Notes under the pieces: model-generated | The model's input: only the letters and a program-made list of their open reading frames with translations | The model's database searches: none | What the model was told of the DNA's origin: nothing | Translations under genes and position numbers: made by a program | Assembly: GCA_022494885.1 (NCBI GenBank) | Contig: JAGVSM010004885.1 | Location: 1 to 64,000 of the forward strand | DNA length: 64,000 nucleotides | Source: Micrasema longulum | Lineage: Eukaryota; Arthropoda; Insecta; Trichoptera; Brachycentridae | Direction of reading: 5' to 3' | Part shown: piece after piece, positions 20,966 to 31,150 of the stretch | Layout: every line of letters starts with the position of its first letter | How positions within the stretch are numbered: the stretch's first letter is position 1

Positions 20966-21904
20966 TAATTATTGTATAAAATTTGCTTGCGTGGCATTAA
21001 GGAAAAATTACCCAAAAAAAATATTTTGTCGTTTAACAAAAAAAAATTCCCGTTGAGCTGATATATTTTTTTAGGATAAAAAGTAACCTGTATCGGCTGC
21101 CGGCTCTCTCAATATGAAAATGAGAAAAATGACGATGAAAAGTTTGTGACACTTGTAAGGTCTTCGAATATCTCTGTGAAAAAAATCAAGCCAATCGGTC
21201 GCTCCATCGCGACGTAAAAGAAGTATGCCTTTTTGCCATTATGAATTTTCCCGAGATTATAAGAAATTAAAAATTAACAGATATTATATTCTTTGTTTTT
21301 GACGGTTCATATATCATTAAACATAAAGATAACTTATTTTCTGCATTACTTTTTAATTGTGTTGATAAAAACTAATGCAAAAAAATATGTCACGCGATTA
21401 TTTAAAAAAATTAAATAAAAACAAGTATGTTGCCTGGACGGCCAAATTTATTACGCTGATTAGTAAAAAAAAGACCGCGTTAGACCTCTAAACGGTGGCC
21501 AAAGTAATGTTAAGTAACTTTTAAATTAATTAATTAAATGAAAGAAAGTACTTCGGTAACAATAAGAGCTTGTAGTGCTCTGGGACAAAGTAGGTTCACA
21601 ATAACATGTATCGCTGACCCAAATCTCCTCCCCTCGGGCGTGTCATAACATCATGTAGGATAAATAATTTGATTTAATATTCAATAAGGCAGGCGGTACT
21701 TTATCCAGTAGACAGTATTATAAATATTATACAGGTAAGCTGTTCGAATTGCCGTGTTCGTGGCTAACTTTATTAGGTACCTACTCAGACGTTTCAGAGA
21801 TAACGAAATGTAAAAGGTTCCATACACGTTAACCGCTGTAAAAGCAAATTCAAAAAAGCAAACATTGTATCAAATAAACTTTTATTATTATTAATATTTA
21901 AAGC
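20966..21904. other. Unassigned, Helitron-like internal phrase
   Basis: AATCAAGCCAATCGGTCGCT near 21190 is the sort of phrase common in insect transposon interiors, but no termini were found. Confidence 0.3.
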
Positions 21905-22140
21905 ATCAACTTTGTGGCCAAACATTTTTACTTACCGACTTTTCTATGTCTACCGGTTTCGAGACGTACCCGCCTCTTCGTCAGGACACCAATTAAACCA
22001 ACATGCTTTTTTTGACCACAAGTGTTTTTTTTTATATAAAGCAGGCAGTTTTTAATATGTTCACATTTATTGAAGATGCCTGCTTCAAGAAAATTTGACT
22101 GATGCCTTATCAAATTACTTTGTATTTTGTATTTACTATG
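21905..22140 (-). mobile_element. Penelope-type terminal segment with hammerhead ribozyme, copy 2
   Basis: The ribozyme core at 21946-21989 is followed upstream (minus strand) by a 61-codon frame (SNFLEAGIFNKCEHIKNCLL) and an inverted repeat AAGCAGGCA/TGCCTGCTT near 22042-22090. The shared flank with 8205-8320 shows both are copies of one repeat. Penelope assignment rests on known hammerheads in those elements, not on RT coding. Confidence 0.55.
21946..21989 (-). ncRNA. Hammerhead ribozyme-like motif, copy 2 (best)
   Basis: Minus strand order: GUGUC, CUGACGA, one extra A, GAGGCG-GGUA-CGUCUC (6-bp stem II with one G-U), GAAA, ACC/GGU minimal stem III, A (expected cleavage position), GACAU. 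GACAU pairs with GUGUC (4 Watson-Crick pairs and one G-U) to form stem I. All conserved core bases (CUGANGA, GAAA, UA before cleavage) are present. The unpaired extra A before stem II is unusual. Confidence 0.7.
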
Positions 22141-22228
22141 TATGGAATAACAATTTGTCTTTATCCGTGTCCAAGCCTATAAAGAATTTTGAAATGTTTA
22201 AAATAAAGCCAGAAACCTAAAGAGAAAA

Positions 22229-22435
22229 AGTAAACCCTGAGTCGGGTTGTGGTCCCGTGGCTGGTGTTCCGGACTCACGGATCAGAGGTCCGAGGTTCAA
22301 GCCTCACTCTACCCCAACTAGATTTTTTTTTCTAATAGTGAGTTATTTACAAGTTGTTAAAAAGGGCTACCGAAATTGAAAAATTTGGGAAATTATAAAA
22401 ACGCTAATATTTCTTTTAAAAAAAAGTGTCTGGCT
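22229..22435 (+). mobile_element. SINE family S2, plus-strand copy
   Basis: Head GTCGGGTTGTGGTCCCGTGG, B box GGTTCAAGCCT, body CTCTACCCCAACTAGA, AGTGAGTTATTTACAAG, ending in AAAAACGCTAATATTTC and an A-rich tail. It is the least diverged S2 copy in this orientation. Confidence 0.88.
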
Positions 22436-22880
22436 CTTATTAAAGTTATTGAAGCGTTCGCCTACTATGATTAAGGTTCTGTTTCTGGAAAAGCGGACAT
22501 ATTACAGAATACCGGGAATGAATATGCATCATATTTTGATATATTTAGTTAATCTCTGCCTAACTTAAAAAATTAAGTGACCAACATATTTTTATCAAAA
22601 AGAGGAAATCATCTTCGGAGATTGGGTTGGAATAGTTATAATTTGATTGATTAATGTTTTGTGTTATTGTACAATTTCTTTAAAATATATATGTATTTCA
22701 AGTAATTTAAAATGTGTACAGTACGGGTATATTAATATTTCATACTCGATTTTTTTATATTTTTATTTTTAAGCACTCTTTATACCACATATATGTAAAT
22801 GGCAGAAATGCCGTATATAAAAAATGAAATATTGTTTTATGTTGGTTCTATAGTATTCTTCACTCTACGGCACCTGAAGC
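22436..22880. other. AT-rich DNA, nothing recognised
   Basis: No assignable signal. Confidence 0.35.
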
Positions 22881-22884
22881 CTAA

Positions 22885-23650
22885 TAAAGCCGCAAAATAT
22901 TTTTCAGTCTTCACTCACTTAGAAGGTTGCAAAAATTCTTACCCATTAGTACTAAATGCACTCTTGTACAAGCATTACTACTACCCATTCTAGATTACGC
23001 TGATGTTTCCATGACTGATTTAAGCTGTGAGCAACTCGATAAACTTGAACGACTTCAGAATACATGCATAAGGTACATTTTTGGTCTTAGGAAATATGAC
23101 CACATTTCTGATTATCGTAGGCAACTGAAATGGCTCAAAATTAGACAGCGGAGAGACTATCACTCCCTCTCACTTCTGTTCAATGTACTTCATAGTCCTA
23201 ACGCTCCTATATACCTGTGTGAAAAATTTCAACGCTTATCAGTTCATGGTTTACCTCTTCGTTCTCATTCTCAAGGCACTCTCTTAATACCCATCACAAT
23301 TCCTCTTTCTTCTCTAACTCATATAGTGTCCATGCGGCTCGACTGTGGAATCATCTCCCATCCACCATCAAAGATGTTACTACATTATCTCTGTTTAAAT
23401 CACGTCTGAAGAAACATCTCCTTTCTCTTCCTTAATCTCTCCTCCTTTCCTTTTTCCTCTTTCCGCTTTTTTCCTTTTTCCCATTGAGTAATGGTTTTGA
23501 TTTAAGGTAATTTATAAATAAATACGTTTATTTCTATTTTTATATATTTTTCACTTTTTAATCTTTTTTTTTTCTATTGAATATGTTCCGTAACTTGAAT
23601 TATAAAAATAAAACTTTTATTTTATTGGTTGGTTGGAAGAAATTGCCATT
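22885..23650 (+). pseudogene. Jockey/I-like LINE C-terminus and 3' UTR
   Basis: From about 22885: SLHSLRRLQKFLPI, LVQALLLPILDYADV, LSCEQLDKLERLQNTCIRYI, FGLRKYDHISDYRRQLKWLK, RRDYHSLSLLFNVLHS; then a frameshift near 23320 restores SYSVHAARLWNHLPSTIKDV and LFKSRLKKHLLSLP before a stop at about 23434. This is the complete region after RT in jockey/I-clade LINEs. The 3' UTR includes GGAAGAAATTGCCATTTGGC at 23635, similar to the end of the LINE at 48285-48835. Only one frameshift is needed, so it is a fairly recent copy. Confidence 0.88.
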
Positions 23651-23884
23651 TGGCAATAAGCCCGCCAATGTACAAATAACATTATGTACAAAAAGTTAAA
23701 TAAATAAGCCTAATATTGGTCAACTAACTTTCCATTTACAAAATGATCCATAAACGCTTTAATTGAAATACCAACAATGTGCCCTAAGCACCAATAAGTT
23801 TAGATTTGGAAATTTGGGTGATAAGATACGCGGTTTCATCAAAGAACAAAAACATTCATATTAGTTTAAAAAATGTTATACATT

Positions 23885-24115
23885 ATGTACTCTTGCCGGC
23901 GCCGTGGCGCAGTTGATTTGACGGCCAACTGTGAAATTGGCGTCGCGGGTTCGATTTCCGCCAGTTGCAAGTAAAAATCCAACAAAGATTTTTTTCTCAA
24001 TTGGTCTGGGTGTTGTGGTATATTATTTATTAATTCCTTCCATATCTTTTCTTTCCTACCTGCTGACAAGCCTCTACAATAGAGGCTTAGCGGGTCATTT
24101 CTTTTTAATACAATC
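23885..24115 (+). mobile_element. SINE family S3, plus-strand copy
   Basis: Head GCCGGCGCCGTGGCGCAGTT, B box GGTTCGATTTCCGCC, middle CAATTGGTCTGGGTGTTGTG, end TGACAAGCCTCTACAATAGA followed by GGCTTAGCGGGTCATT. Collinear over its whole length with 19480-19737 in the opposite orientation. Confidence 0.88.
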
Positions 24116-24454
24116 ACTGAAAATTAATTGCAAAGAAAGTGGAATTCATATCTTTTTAAAAAAATAAATAAATATTGTTTTGTTACCAGTCGACAAAGAG
24201 ACCTAAAAGCTGTTTGTGGACATCATTTGCTCCAAATATGGAATGGACATAGAATAAATGATGTTAATGTTTACATATACATATGTAATATATTTTCAAT
24301 TATACGTATTTTGACTTAGTTATGTTATTATCCCTATATGAAAATGGATATTGTATATATACAAAAGGGGATAATATTCACAGGTAGAGTTGAATTAACA
24401 AAAATTGTAAACCTGTCAAACCTTCCATCATCTATGCATAAATAATATTTTTTA

Positions 24455-24985
24455 ACATATGACAACAGAGATGAAGAACATTTTAGAGAAGGTAATATAG
24501 AAGTCTAGGCATCTACAGGGCTTATGACATGTCATTGGCTGGTTTAAGTGGCCACTTTACACACTGTGTAACATTCACCATTCTGCCCATATTTGAACAT
24601 CTATCCATGGTGTAGTGGTCAAGACGCTTGACTCACGCACGGAAGGTTCCGGGTTCGATTCCCGGTGAGAGCACAAAAAATTAAAATGTGATTTTTCTCA
24701 AGCCTGGGTGCTCTGTGATGTAATTCACCACTGTAATTAGGCCTCCTGGCCTGTTGTGGTGCAAAAAAAATGTAAAAAAAAAATGTAAATCTATATTCCT
24801 TCAATTTTTTCATTTGTAGATTTATACGGGTGAGATTCGTCTAATTGAATTATAACACCTACGTACTAGGCAACGCCTGAAAATCTTGTTTTTTCAATTT
24901 CTAAACTTCATGGACCAAGTGAATTTATCAACAGTTTATAAAATCAAGGGCTGAAGTTCCTCATTGTTTTAGAATGCGTTTTGAA
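24455..24985 (+). repeat. Repeat G copy split by a SINE
   Basis: The left part 24455-24607 runs from AACAGAGATGAAGAACATTT to TTTGAACATCTAT. The right part resumes at about 24790 with ATCTATATTCCTTCAATT and reaches GGCAACGCCTGAAAAT near 24870. The SINE between them is S1. Confidence 0.8.
24602..24790 (+). mobile_element. SINE S1 inserted in repeat G
   Basis: The head lacks the first 9 bases (starts CCATGGTGTAGTGGTC); the rest is complete to the GGCCTGTTGTGGTGC end and poly(A). ATCTAT occurs on both sides, so the target duplication is at least 6 bp. It is a young-looking insertion. Confidence 0.88.
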
Positions 24986-25969
24986 ACTTTTGTAAATGTA
25001 ATACAAAGGTCTGTTTTTAAATAAAACGTTTCAAAACTAACTTGAAATGTACTTTTTAAATCGTGGCAGCATCATTCAATCCTTATTTTTTAAACTTTAA
25101 AAAAAACAAAAGAATAAGTAGGTTAATAAATGTATTTGAACAACTAAAACAGTATAATTCACTCTCCAAGCACAAGAGTTAGTCTCTTTTTTTGGAGAGT
25201 TACAGTGATAACATTTACTAGATGTGTAAAAATAGATATGTTTAGAATTTTACAAAAACGTGTACTTTTTATGAAATTTATGAATTTAAAAAATATAAAA
25301 AAAATAGTAAAAATAATTCATTTCTGTTACAGTTCGCTTTGTGTGGGTCGCTTTATAGTGGTACGTGCGTTTTCCGGGCGAAGCCTTATTTATATGACAT
25401 GTACCTATACGCAGATTGCAATATTGTATGGATTTTGATAAAATTATGAAATTTTACAAGGTATCATATTTGTGTTGACAGTCTTTACTTGGCTGTTGAA
25501 ATAAGGTAAGTTAGTAAATTATACAAACGTCGTTATCGTTATCGTTTTTCGATTCCAATTTTTTACTTGTTTCTTACATATTGACTGGCTTATTCCCAAA
25601 TGGAAATTTCTTTGTACCAAATAAATAAAAACAATTACCTTAATATTGTTCTGTGAGTTTGAAACAAATGGTGGATTATAATATTACGGTGTTCAATGAG
25701 AAATATGAAAGAAAATATGATATACAATTGAAAATGTTTAAGACTTGATTTGAAAATAGATCCTATCGGAACATATTATATTTAAAAGGAAAATTTATTT
25801 TAATGTCGAAAGAATGTACAAAGAAATCAGCTTGCCACAGTAAAACGACGTAGTTTTTTTTATACATAAAATAATAAAGTGGATAAATAATATTAAATTT
25901 AACTATCAACGTCATACATATGAAACTAGGCTAGAAACTTTTAATTTAATTATTTTCATTTTTTATTTA
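24986..25969. other. AT-rich DNA, nothing recognised
   Basis: CTCTCCAAGC...TTGGAGAG near 25146-25198 forms a weak inverted repeat. Nothing else. Confidence 0.35.
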
Positions 25970-26143
25970 TTTTTGCATCACAACAGGACAAGAGGCCCAA
26001 TTACAGTGGTGAATTACATCACAGAACACCCAGGCTTGAGAAAAATCATATTTTAATTTTTTTTGTGTTCTCACCGGGAATCGAGCCCGGAACCTTTCGC
26101 GTGTGAGTCAAGCGTTTTGACCACTACACCACGAAGGCCGCCG
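25970..26143 (-). mobile_element. SINE family S1, minus-strand copy
   Basis: Minus strand: GGCGGCCTTCGTGGTGTAGT, B box GGCTCGATTCC, body AAGCCTGGGTGTTCTGTGAT, CTGTTGTGATGC, then the A-rich end at 25970. Complete length. Confidence 0.9.
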
Positions 26144-26394
26144 AATAAAAAGTAAGATTACCAACGAAGAGAAAAATAGTCCCAAAACTCATTGTTCAAG
26201 GGATTGAAGCTGTACAATGAGTTACCTGAAGAAATAAACGAAAAAGAAAGGATTCTTATTGAAAGTTTATATTATCTCTTAAAATGTTATGATCTAACTA
26301 AATAAAGCATAAATAAATAAATTGTATAAATGATGGAAGATGATTTTATTTTTAAACCCCACTTTTACTTTAATTTTTTCATCTTCTGATTCTG

Positions 26395-26485
26395 TGAAAT
26401 TAAATAGTTTTTTAAATGCGGGCGAGACTCGCCTGAATTACCCAGGTAGCCAACGTCTGAAATTTATCTTATTTATGTTTTTTTA
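26395..26485 (+). repeat. Repeat G fragment
   Basis: GGGCGAGACTCGCCTGAATT and CCCAGGTAGCCAACGTCTGA match the second half of G (compare 24830-24880). A 77-codon frame overlapping it is therefore a chance frame. Confidence 0.55.
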
Positions 26486-26689
26486 CTTCTTTTTAGACCA
26501 GTTGGTTAAATCGGCAGTATTGGTAGCATGTCCAATTTTTGTGGAGAGGTTTTATGTATTTTTAATTGTTTAAATAATACATATTCTTTTTGTCTTAGCC
26601 ACAAAGTTTTATGTTCTTTTTGTTCGGTTTCAAGTAAACATGTTTTAATTTTATGTTTTTAAATATTTGCTTACTTTTAATTTATAAAA

Positions 26690-26840
26690 ATATTTCATTT
26701 TAAGGGGCATTTTTAAAGAGTTGTAAATAACTCCCAGTAAAAGAACTGAAATCAAGTTGGGGTAGAGTAGGGATCGAACCACGGACCTTTGATCTGTGAG
26801 TCCGAGACACTAGCTACAGGACCATAATCCAATTTTTCAA
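26690..26840 (-). mobile_element. SINE family S2 copy
   Basis: Minus strand: GATTATGGTCCTGTAGCTAG head, GGTTCGATCCC B box, CTACCCCAACTTGA, GAGTTATTTACAACTC. The head is more diverged than in the other S2 copies. Confidence 0.8.
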
Positions 26841-27813
26841 ATATTGTATTTTTCCGATTTTATTTTGTTTCTTCATATAGCTGTAATTGGCTTAGGCCGT
26901 ATATATAATAAATGAAATAAAATAAAATAAATAACATTTTTTCTGCAATATCCGTCGATAAATTGGTGACAAAATAATCATTCCATTTTGAAATTCTACA
27001 GGTGTGCAAAGCTCACTCGAGTGAACACTTATACTATGGAATAATACTCGTACTATCCGGTCTTGCAAGTTTTATACATATATTTATCTACTTTTGATCA
27101 GATTGAACGTATAAAATATGTAATAAATGTAAATAAATTTCAATTAAAGCAAATAAAATGCTTTATTCATTAAATATAAGAAATATTCATCGAGTTAACA
27201 AAATACTTTCGTACTTTTTACCGGAGATATGTCTTAATAGTTTTAGCACGCGTTGAGATAATTTTATAGAGAATTTAATTAAATAATTGATGATTTTTTT
27301 AAAAATAAATAATTGTTTATTATTAAAATTGCGAAAAGAACAAAATAAATTAACGTAACGTAATATTTAAAAAATAATTGATTTGGCCGAGCGCGAAATA
27401 ATTTTTTAATAGACTGATTGATATAGCAGCGTATTCGAAAATTTTTTTGGATCCACTTTCCTTTGCAAATTTACATTTTCTATAATGAATGCAATTTAAA
27501 CAAAAAGCCGCTCCCATTTGACAGATGACTATTTGGCAGCATGTTTACGAATGGCTACTAGTAGCTATGAAATAAATTATAAGCTTGGCGAAAATACGCA
27601 ATGTGATGTTATCAGCGCGCTTCCTGATAATACATAAATAGATTGGTAATATTTAAGTACAGTAAAGCTAATATTAAGCATATTGCTTGCGTTGATAAAA
27701 CTGTAAGAAAATAACATTTTGTTTTATTTACATACTACTTTGATGTTTGTGTAAAGTCATAAATAATTGCTTTTATTTAAATAACATGATATTGAAATGG
27801 TATTTGTATTATA
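26841..27813. other. AT-rich DNA, nothing recognised
   Basis: No assignable signal. Confidence 0.35.
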
Positions 27814-28249
27814 AACGGCTTTTCAGGGCCAGACCGCGAAACTTCAAAGGAAAATTCCTCATTGTAAGCTTGCGAAAAAATTCTTATTAAATTTTTCCAA
27901 AAAGCCATTTTAAAAAATTAATCTCAAAATGAAGTAAATTCTTAATTTCTCGGACAAGCAGTCTCTACAAAAACCCCTATTCCTCTCCTACCCAGCTGCT
28001 TCCATTGTCCGCGTCTAGTGCGTATCGTTTTGTTGCTCAAATACGTTTTCATCCCTTTTTTTTAGGGGAGGCTTAGGGGTTTACGGAAGGGATGCTAGTC
28101 CTAGAAATTTAAGATTTACTCCATTTCTAGATTATATTTTTTATTTATTTTTTAAAATAACTATTTGGATATTTTTATTAGGAGTTTTTTAAAGCTTACT
28201 GTGAGGAATGTTCCTCTAAAGTTTCGCGGTATGGCCCTGGAAAACTGTG
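27814..28249. mobile_element. Foldback MITE family A, full-length copy
   Basis: It is flanked by TA on both sides (27812-27813 and 28250-28251). Left arm: CAGGGCCAGACCGCGAAACT, TAAGCTT, AATTTCTCGGACAAGCAGTC. The right arm is its diverged reverse complement throughout (about 200 bp per arm). TA target sites fit Tc1/mariner-type mobilisation. No coding. Other copies: 51249-51651, 17401-17690, and half of 18481-18824. Confidence 0.85.
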
Positions 28250-28479
28250 TAAGTGTTTATTTTTTATTTAAATTTATTTTCGACTTAAACTGACCATTTA
28301 CAGTGTAAGTAGACCGCCACTAAAATTTTTAAAAGTAAGTGGTTTAAATTTTGACCACCTACTTTAATATAAAGGAGCCCATCATGAAACATTGCCTTTG
28401 TCACTCCTAAACTGATTCATTTTACATGGAGTACATATTTTTAGATAGAGTTTTTATATGGAGTAGGAAAATGGACATT

Positions 28480-28570
28480 TAGAGAGTCGATTGATGCCTT
28501 CGAAATGTTGTGCTGGTGAAGAATGCTCCAGATTCCATAGACGGCGATTGCGTACTGATGGCATTTTATG
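28480..28570 (+). pseudogene. Short LINE fragment
   Basis: The frame reads ESIDAFEMLCW, stop, RMLQIP, stop, TAIAY, matching the IDAFEMWCWRRMLRI-type motif found in the LINE at 46590-47340. Only about 30 codons remain. Confidence 0.55.
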
Positions 28571-28963
28571 TTTATGATAGTACTATGATTTTATATGCAT
28601 TTTATGAGCGATGCGTTTAGATGTTCATATCCAATAGAAAATGTCATACAAATTTTTATTGCCAGCAGTTCAACACGATAAATCATCGCCCGTCAAAAAA
28701 AAGTAAAAAGAAAACTGAACTTTTAATATCCTCACTTCAATGTGGAAATTTGTGTAGGTTTCGATATGCATAACGCGCGATTTACAATCTTCAAGAAGAA
28801 GTCAAAGCGGAATGATTTGGGATCGTCCATCAAATATATATTACAGCCATAGAATTAAGAATAGTCCAGAAACCGCATATGCACATCAAACAGAAGGCGA
28901 TTCAACTACATTAGCTTCTTTGTATACGTCACTCGGTACGCAATTTCTGATTTGAATTCAACT

Positions 28964-29044
28964 ATGCCGTGTTGTGTCCTTTTTAAGTGTAGAAATACTG
29001 CTAGAATTTAAAAAAAACTGGATGCAATCACATTTCACGTGTAA
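28964..29044 (+). pseudogene. THAP-domain N-terminus remnant
   Basis: ATG opens MPCCVLFKCRNTARI, then a stop, then KKLDAITFHV. The C-x4-C spacing near the start and the ITFH signature are hallmarks of the C2CH THAP zinc finger, the DNA-binding domain of P-type transposases. The frame ends in another stop right after FHV, so the second CxxH half is absent. It sits inside the P-like element and most likely came with it. Confidence 0.7.
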
Positions 29045-29546
29045 TTAGCAAATGAATGTGTATATAACAAATGCATTACTTAAAAATTGAATTTTTTTCC
29101 ATCTGTCAGATTGTCGAAGAAACAAAATGGAAATTTCGTTAGTGTTGCCAGGGTAGTTTTTTCTTCACCATACTTTTCTTATCTAATGGGAGAATTAATG
29201 AAAATTGGATCTCGGATTAAACAACTCTGTGGTAGACATTTGACTGCCATTATCTTCAAAATATCAATTATTATTTAACATGATATAAAAATATCCGTTT
29301 TATGTAGAATAAAATTTGTTTTATATTTTAAGTTTAAAGTTCATTAATTCAATTACTTTTATTAAATGGCCCTTTACTTATTTACTCTGTTGTGTCAATC
29401 AATATTTCCGAGTGCACAATAAAATTTTAGAGAAATTAACAGATTACTTTTTTTTCCCTTACATTTGTGTAATGATTTTTTTTACCCATCAAGCAACATT
29501 ACGCTGGGACCTCACGAATACGCGCGGCGAAAGTAGGGTATACCCT

Positions 29547-29576
29547 ATAATTCCCCCACTATAGTGGGGGAATTAT
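29547..29576. repeat. 30-bp perfect palindrome
   Basis: Perfectly self-complementary, centred at 29561/29562, with core CCCCCACTATAGTGGGGG. A second palindrome, AGGGTATACCCT, lies just upstream at 29535-29546. Both lie near the right end of the P-like element and may be subterminal repeats. Confidence 0.95.
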
Positions 29577-29699
29577 TGGACACAGTCAGATGTATTCAAA
29601 TATGATTTTACGCTCCTTCTGGACTATTCTTAATTCGATGATTACAGCCTAGTCCAACAATAGTTTAGACGAGAACCAGATATCCTCAAAAAGATCATT

Positions 29700-29935
29700 G
29701 TGATGGACGGAGTGGGGGATGATCCAGAAGTCGCTCACCTGCCCGATGGAGCGACTTAGTACAATCTACGCTGGGGTCTTCAGTGACTGATGTTCTTCGC
29801 TCTGCCCAGAACGGAACTACCTGGAGACAGACCATATGAAGAGTGCAATAGTGTAGTCGCCATCCTCAGTCATGAGGGCATGGACGAGAGAGATTTTAAA
29901 CAACTGGTAAAAATCTCATAATGATTCTGAATTCA
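29700..29935 (+). pseudogene. Possible LINE C-terminal fragment
   Basis: The frame gives LVQSTLGSSVTDVLRSAQNG, then TTWRQTI, resembling the final D-RxxWR motif of RTE-type tails. No other motif supports it, so it is tentative. Confidence 0.4.
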
Positions 29936-30689
29936 GAAAATTTATGGATTTTGGGTGGAGATAAAATAAAGTGTAATGATATATAAAATCATTCATTCGC
30001 GTTAACTATAATTTTAATGTTTGCATCGAGAAATAAATGGGCCTTGTATGGGTAATTTAACTACGTGCTTACGATATATTTTAAAGTTATATTAGTACAA
30101 ACGTACGCCTATGGTGGTCACCATGATCGAACTCATACGACAAAGACAGTAAAATAAGGCAACCAAAAAATGTATTCCAGTTGTACATTATATTTATTAT
30201 TTATCAGTAATTATGATAAAATAAAGCACAACAGGGTCTTACTAAGTTTTTAAAAAGATTATTTTTTTATAAAATAAAATCAAATATGATGGGAATGGTG
30301 TTATTATTTTTTTCCGTTCGACGTCGGATATATTTTCTACATTTGTCTAAATGCGCGTACTTCGAATTATTTGAAAACGAGACGTTTTGCGCCCAATGAG
30401 AAAATGGCACGTGTTATGTTACCAAGCCACACTAAGACACGCAAATACACACAAACTCATCCTTACATATACATATGCAAGAATGTGAATTAATTTATTA
30501 TGTACATTTTTTATTTTGAAACTTTACTAGTATGTCGTTCAACCTTATCTTTAATATGTAATTAATTATTGTTAACTGTGTGTTTCCCTAAAATATATAA
30601 ATACTACCTACCTTTGACCTAGTCTTCAAGTATGAATAAAATACGTATAAAATGTATAAATACACAATACATTTCATAAATATTTGTGA
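29936..30689. other. AT-rich DNA, nothing recognised
   Basis: No assignable signal. Confidence 0.35.
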
Positions 30690-31150
30690 CCTAATAAAGC
30701 TCTGCCGAAATCAAGTGAGAGTTATCATTAGAGCTCTCATAGGGCACTGCATATTGAACAAACACCTTGCTTGAATGAACCTTTCCAAAACTTCTAGATG
30801 TAATTTCTGTAGTGCAGATGAGGGGATACTTTTACACATTGCATGTGAATGTGATGGTTCACATTATAAAAGAAGCCTCATCCTTGGGGAACCACTGTTA
30901 AATCTGAGGATGTTAAGGAGCTCGCCCCCTACCTAATAGCTCGATACTTTACGGATTTCGGTTTGGAAGAGGAAATTTAGCAACATAAAAACTTTCGCCA
31001 TTCACACAGTAGCCAAGTTATTAAAGACCTGGGCTTAGAGACCTAGAACTATTCATGAAGATCTATCACAACAGATCTTTCCAGATTGCAGTGGCGTCAC
31101 GAGATAGTATAGCACTGACTCCTACCTCTGAGAGTACGAATTTTGATTTT
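30690..31150 (+). pseudogene. LINE with zinc-knuckle C-terminus, R1/I-like
   Basis: Plus frame: PKSSERVIIRALIGHCILNK, MNLSKTSRCNFCSADEG, LLHIACECD, then after a stop the 3' UTR with CACACAGTAGCCAAG, CAACAGATCTTTCCAG and CACTGACTCCTACCTCTGAG. Same family as 19738-20300 and the only copy here in this orientation with both coding and UTR parts. The CxFC...HxxxxC knuckle follows the RNase H domain in these elements. Confidence 0.82.

Larger units (their letters stand above)
28848..29640 (+). mobile_element. P-superfamily DNA element, internally deleted
   Basis: Terminal inverted repeats of 24 bp with one mismatch (CATAGAATTAAGAATAGTCC... versus CATCGAATTAAGAATAGTCC...). Both sides are flanked by the identical 8 bp ATTACAGC (28840-28847 and 29641-29648). 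P elements make 8-bp duplications and begin with CA. A THAP-type start codon region lies 117 bp inside the left end. No RNase H-type transposase core was seen. Length 793 bp, so it is non-autonomous. Confidence 0.82.

Noticed and set aside
25205..25438. 77-codon frame
   Set aside because: Low-complexity, K/I/F-rich composition as expected from AT-rich DNA; no motif.
29087..29278. Transposase remainder of the P-like element
   Set aside because: The 63-codon frame shows no P transposase motif; internal deletion is the simpler reading.
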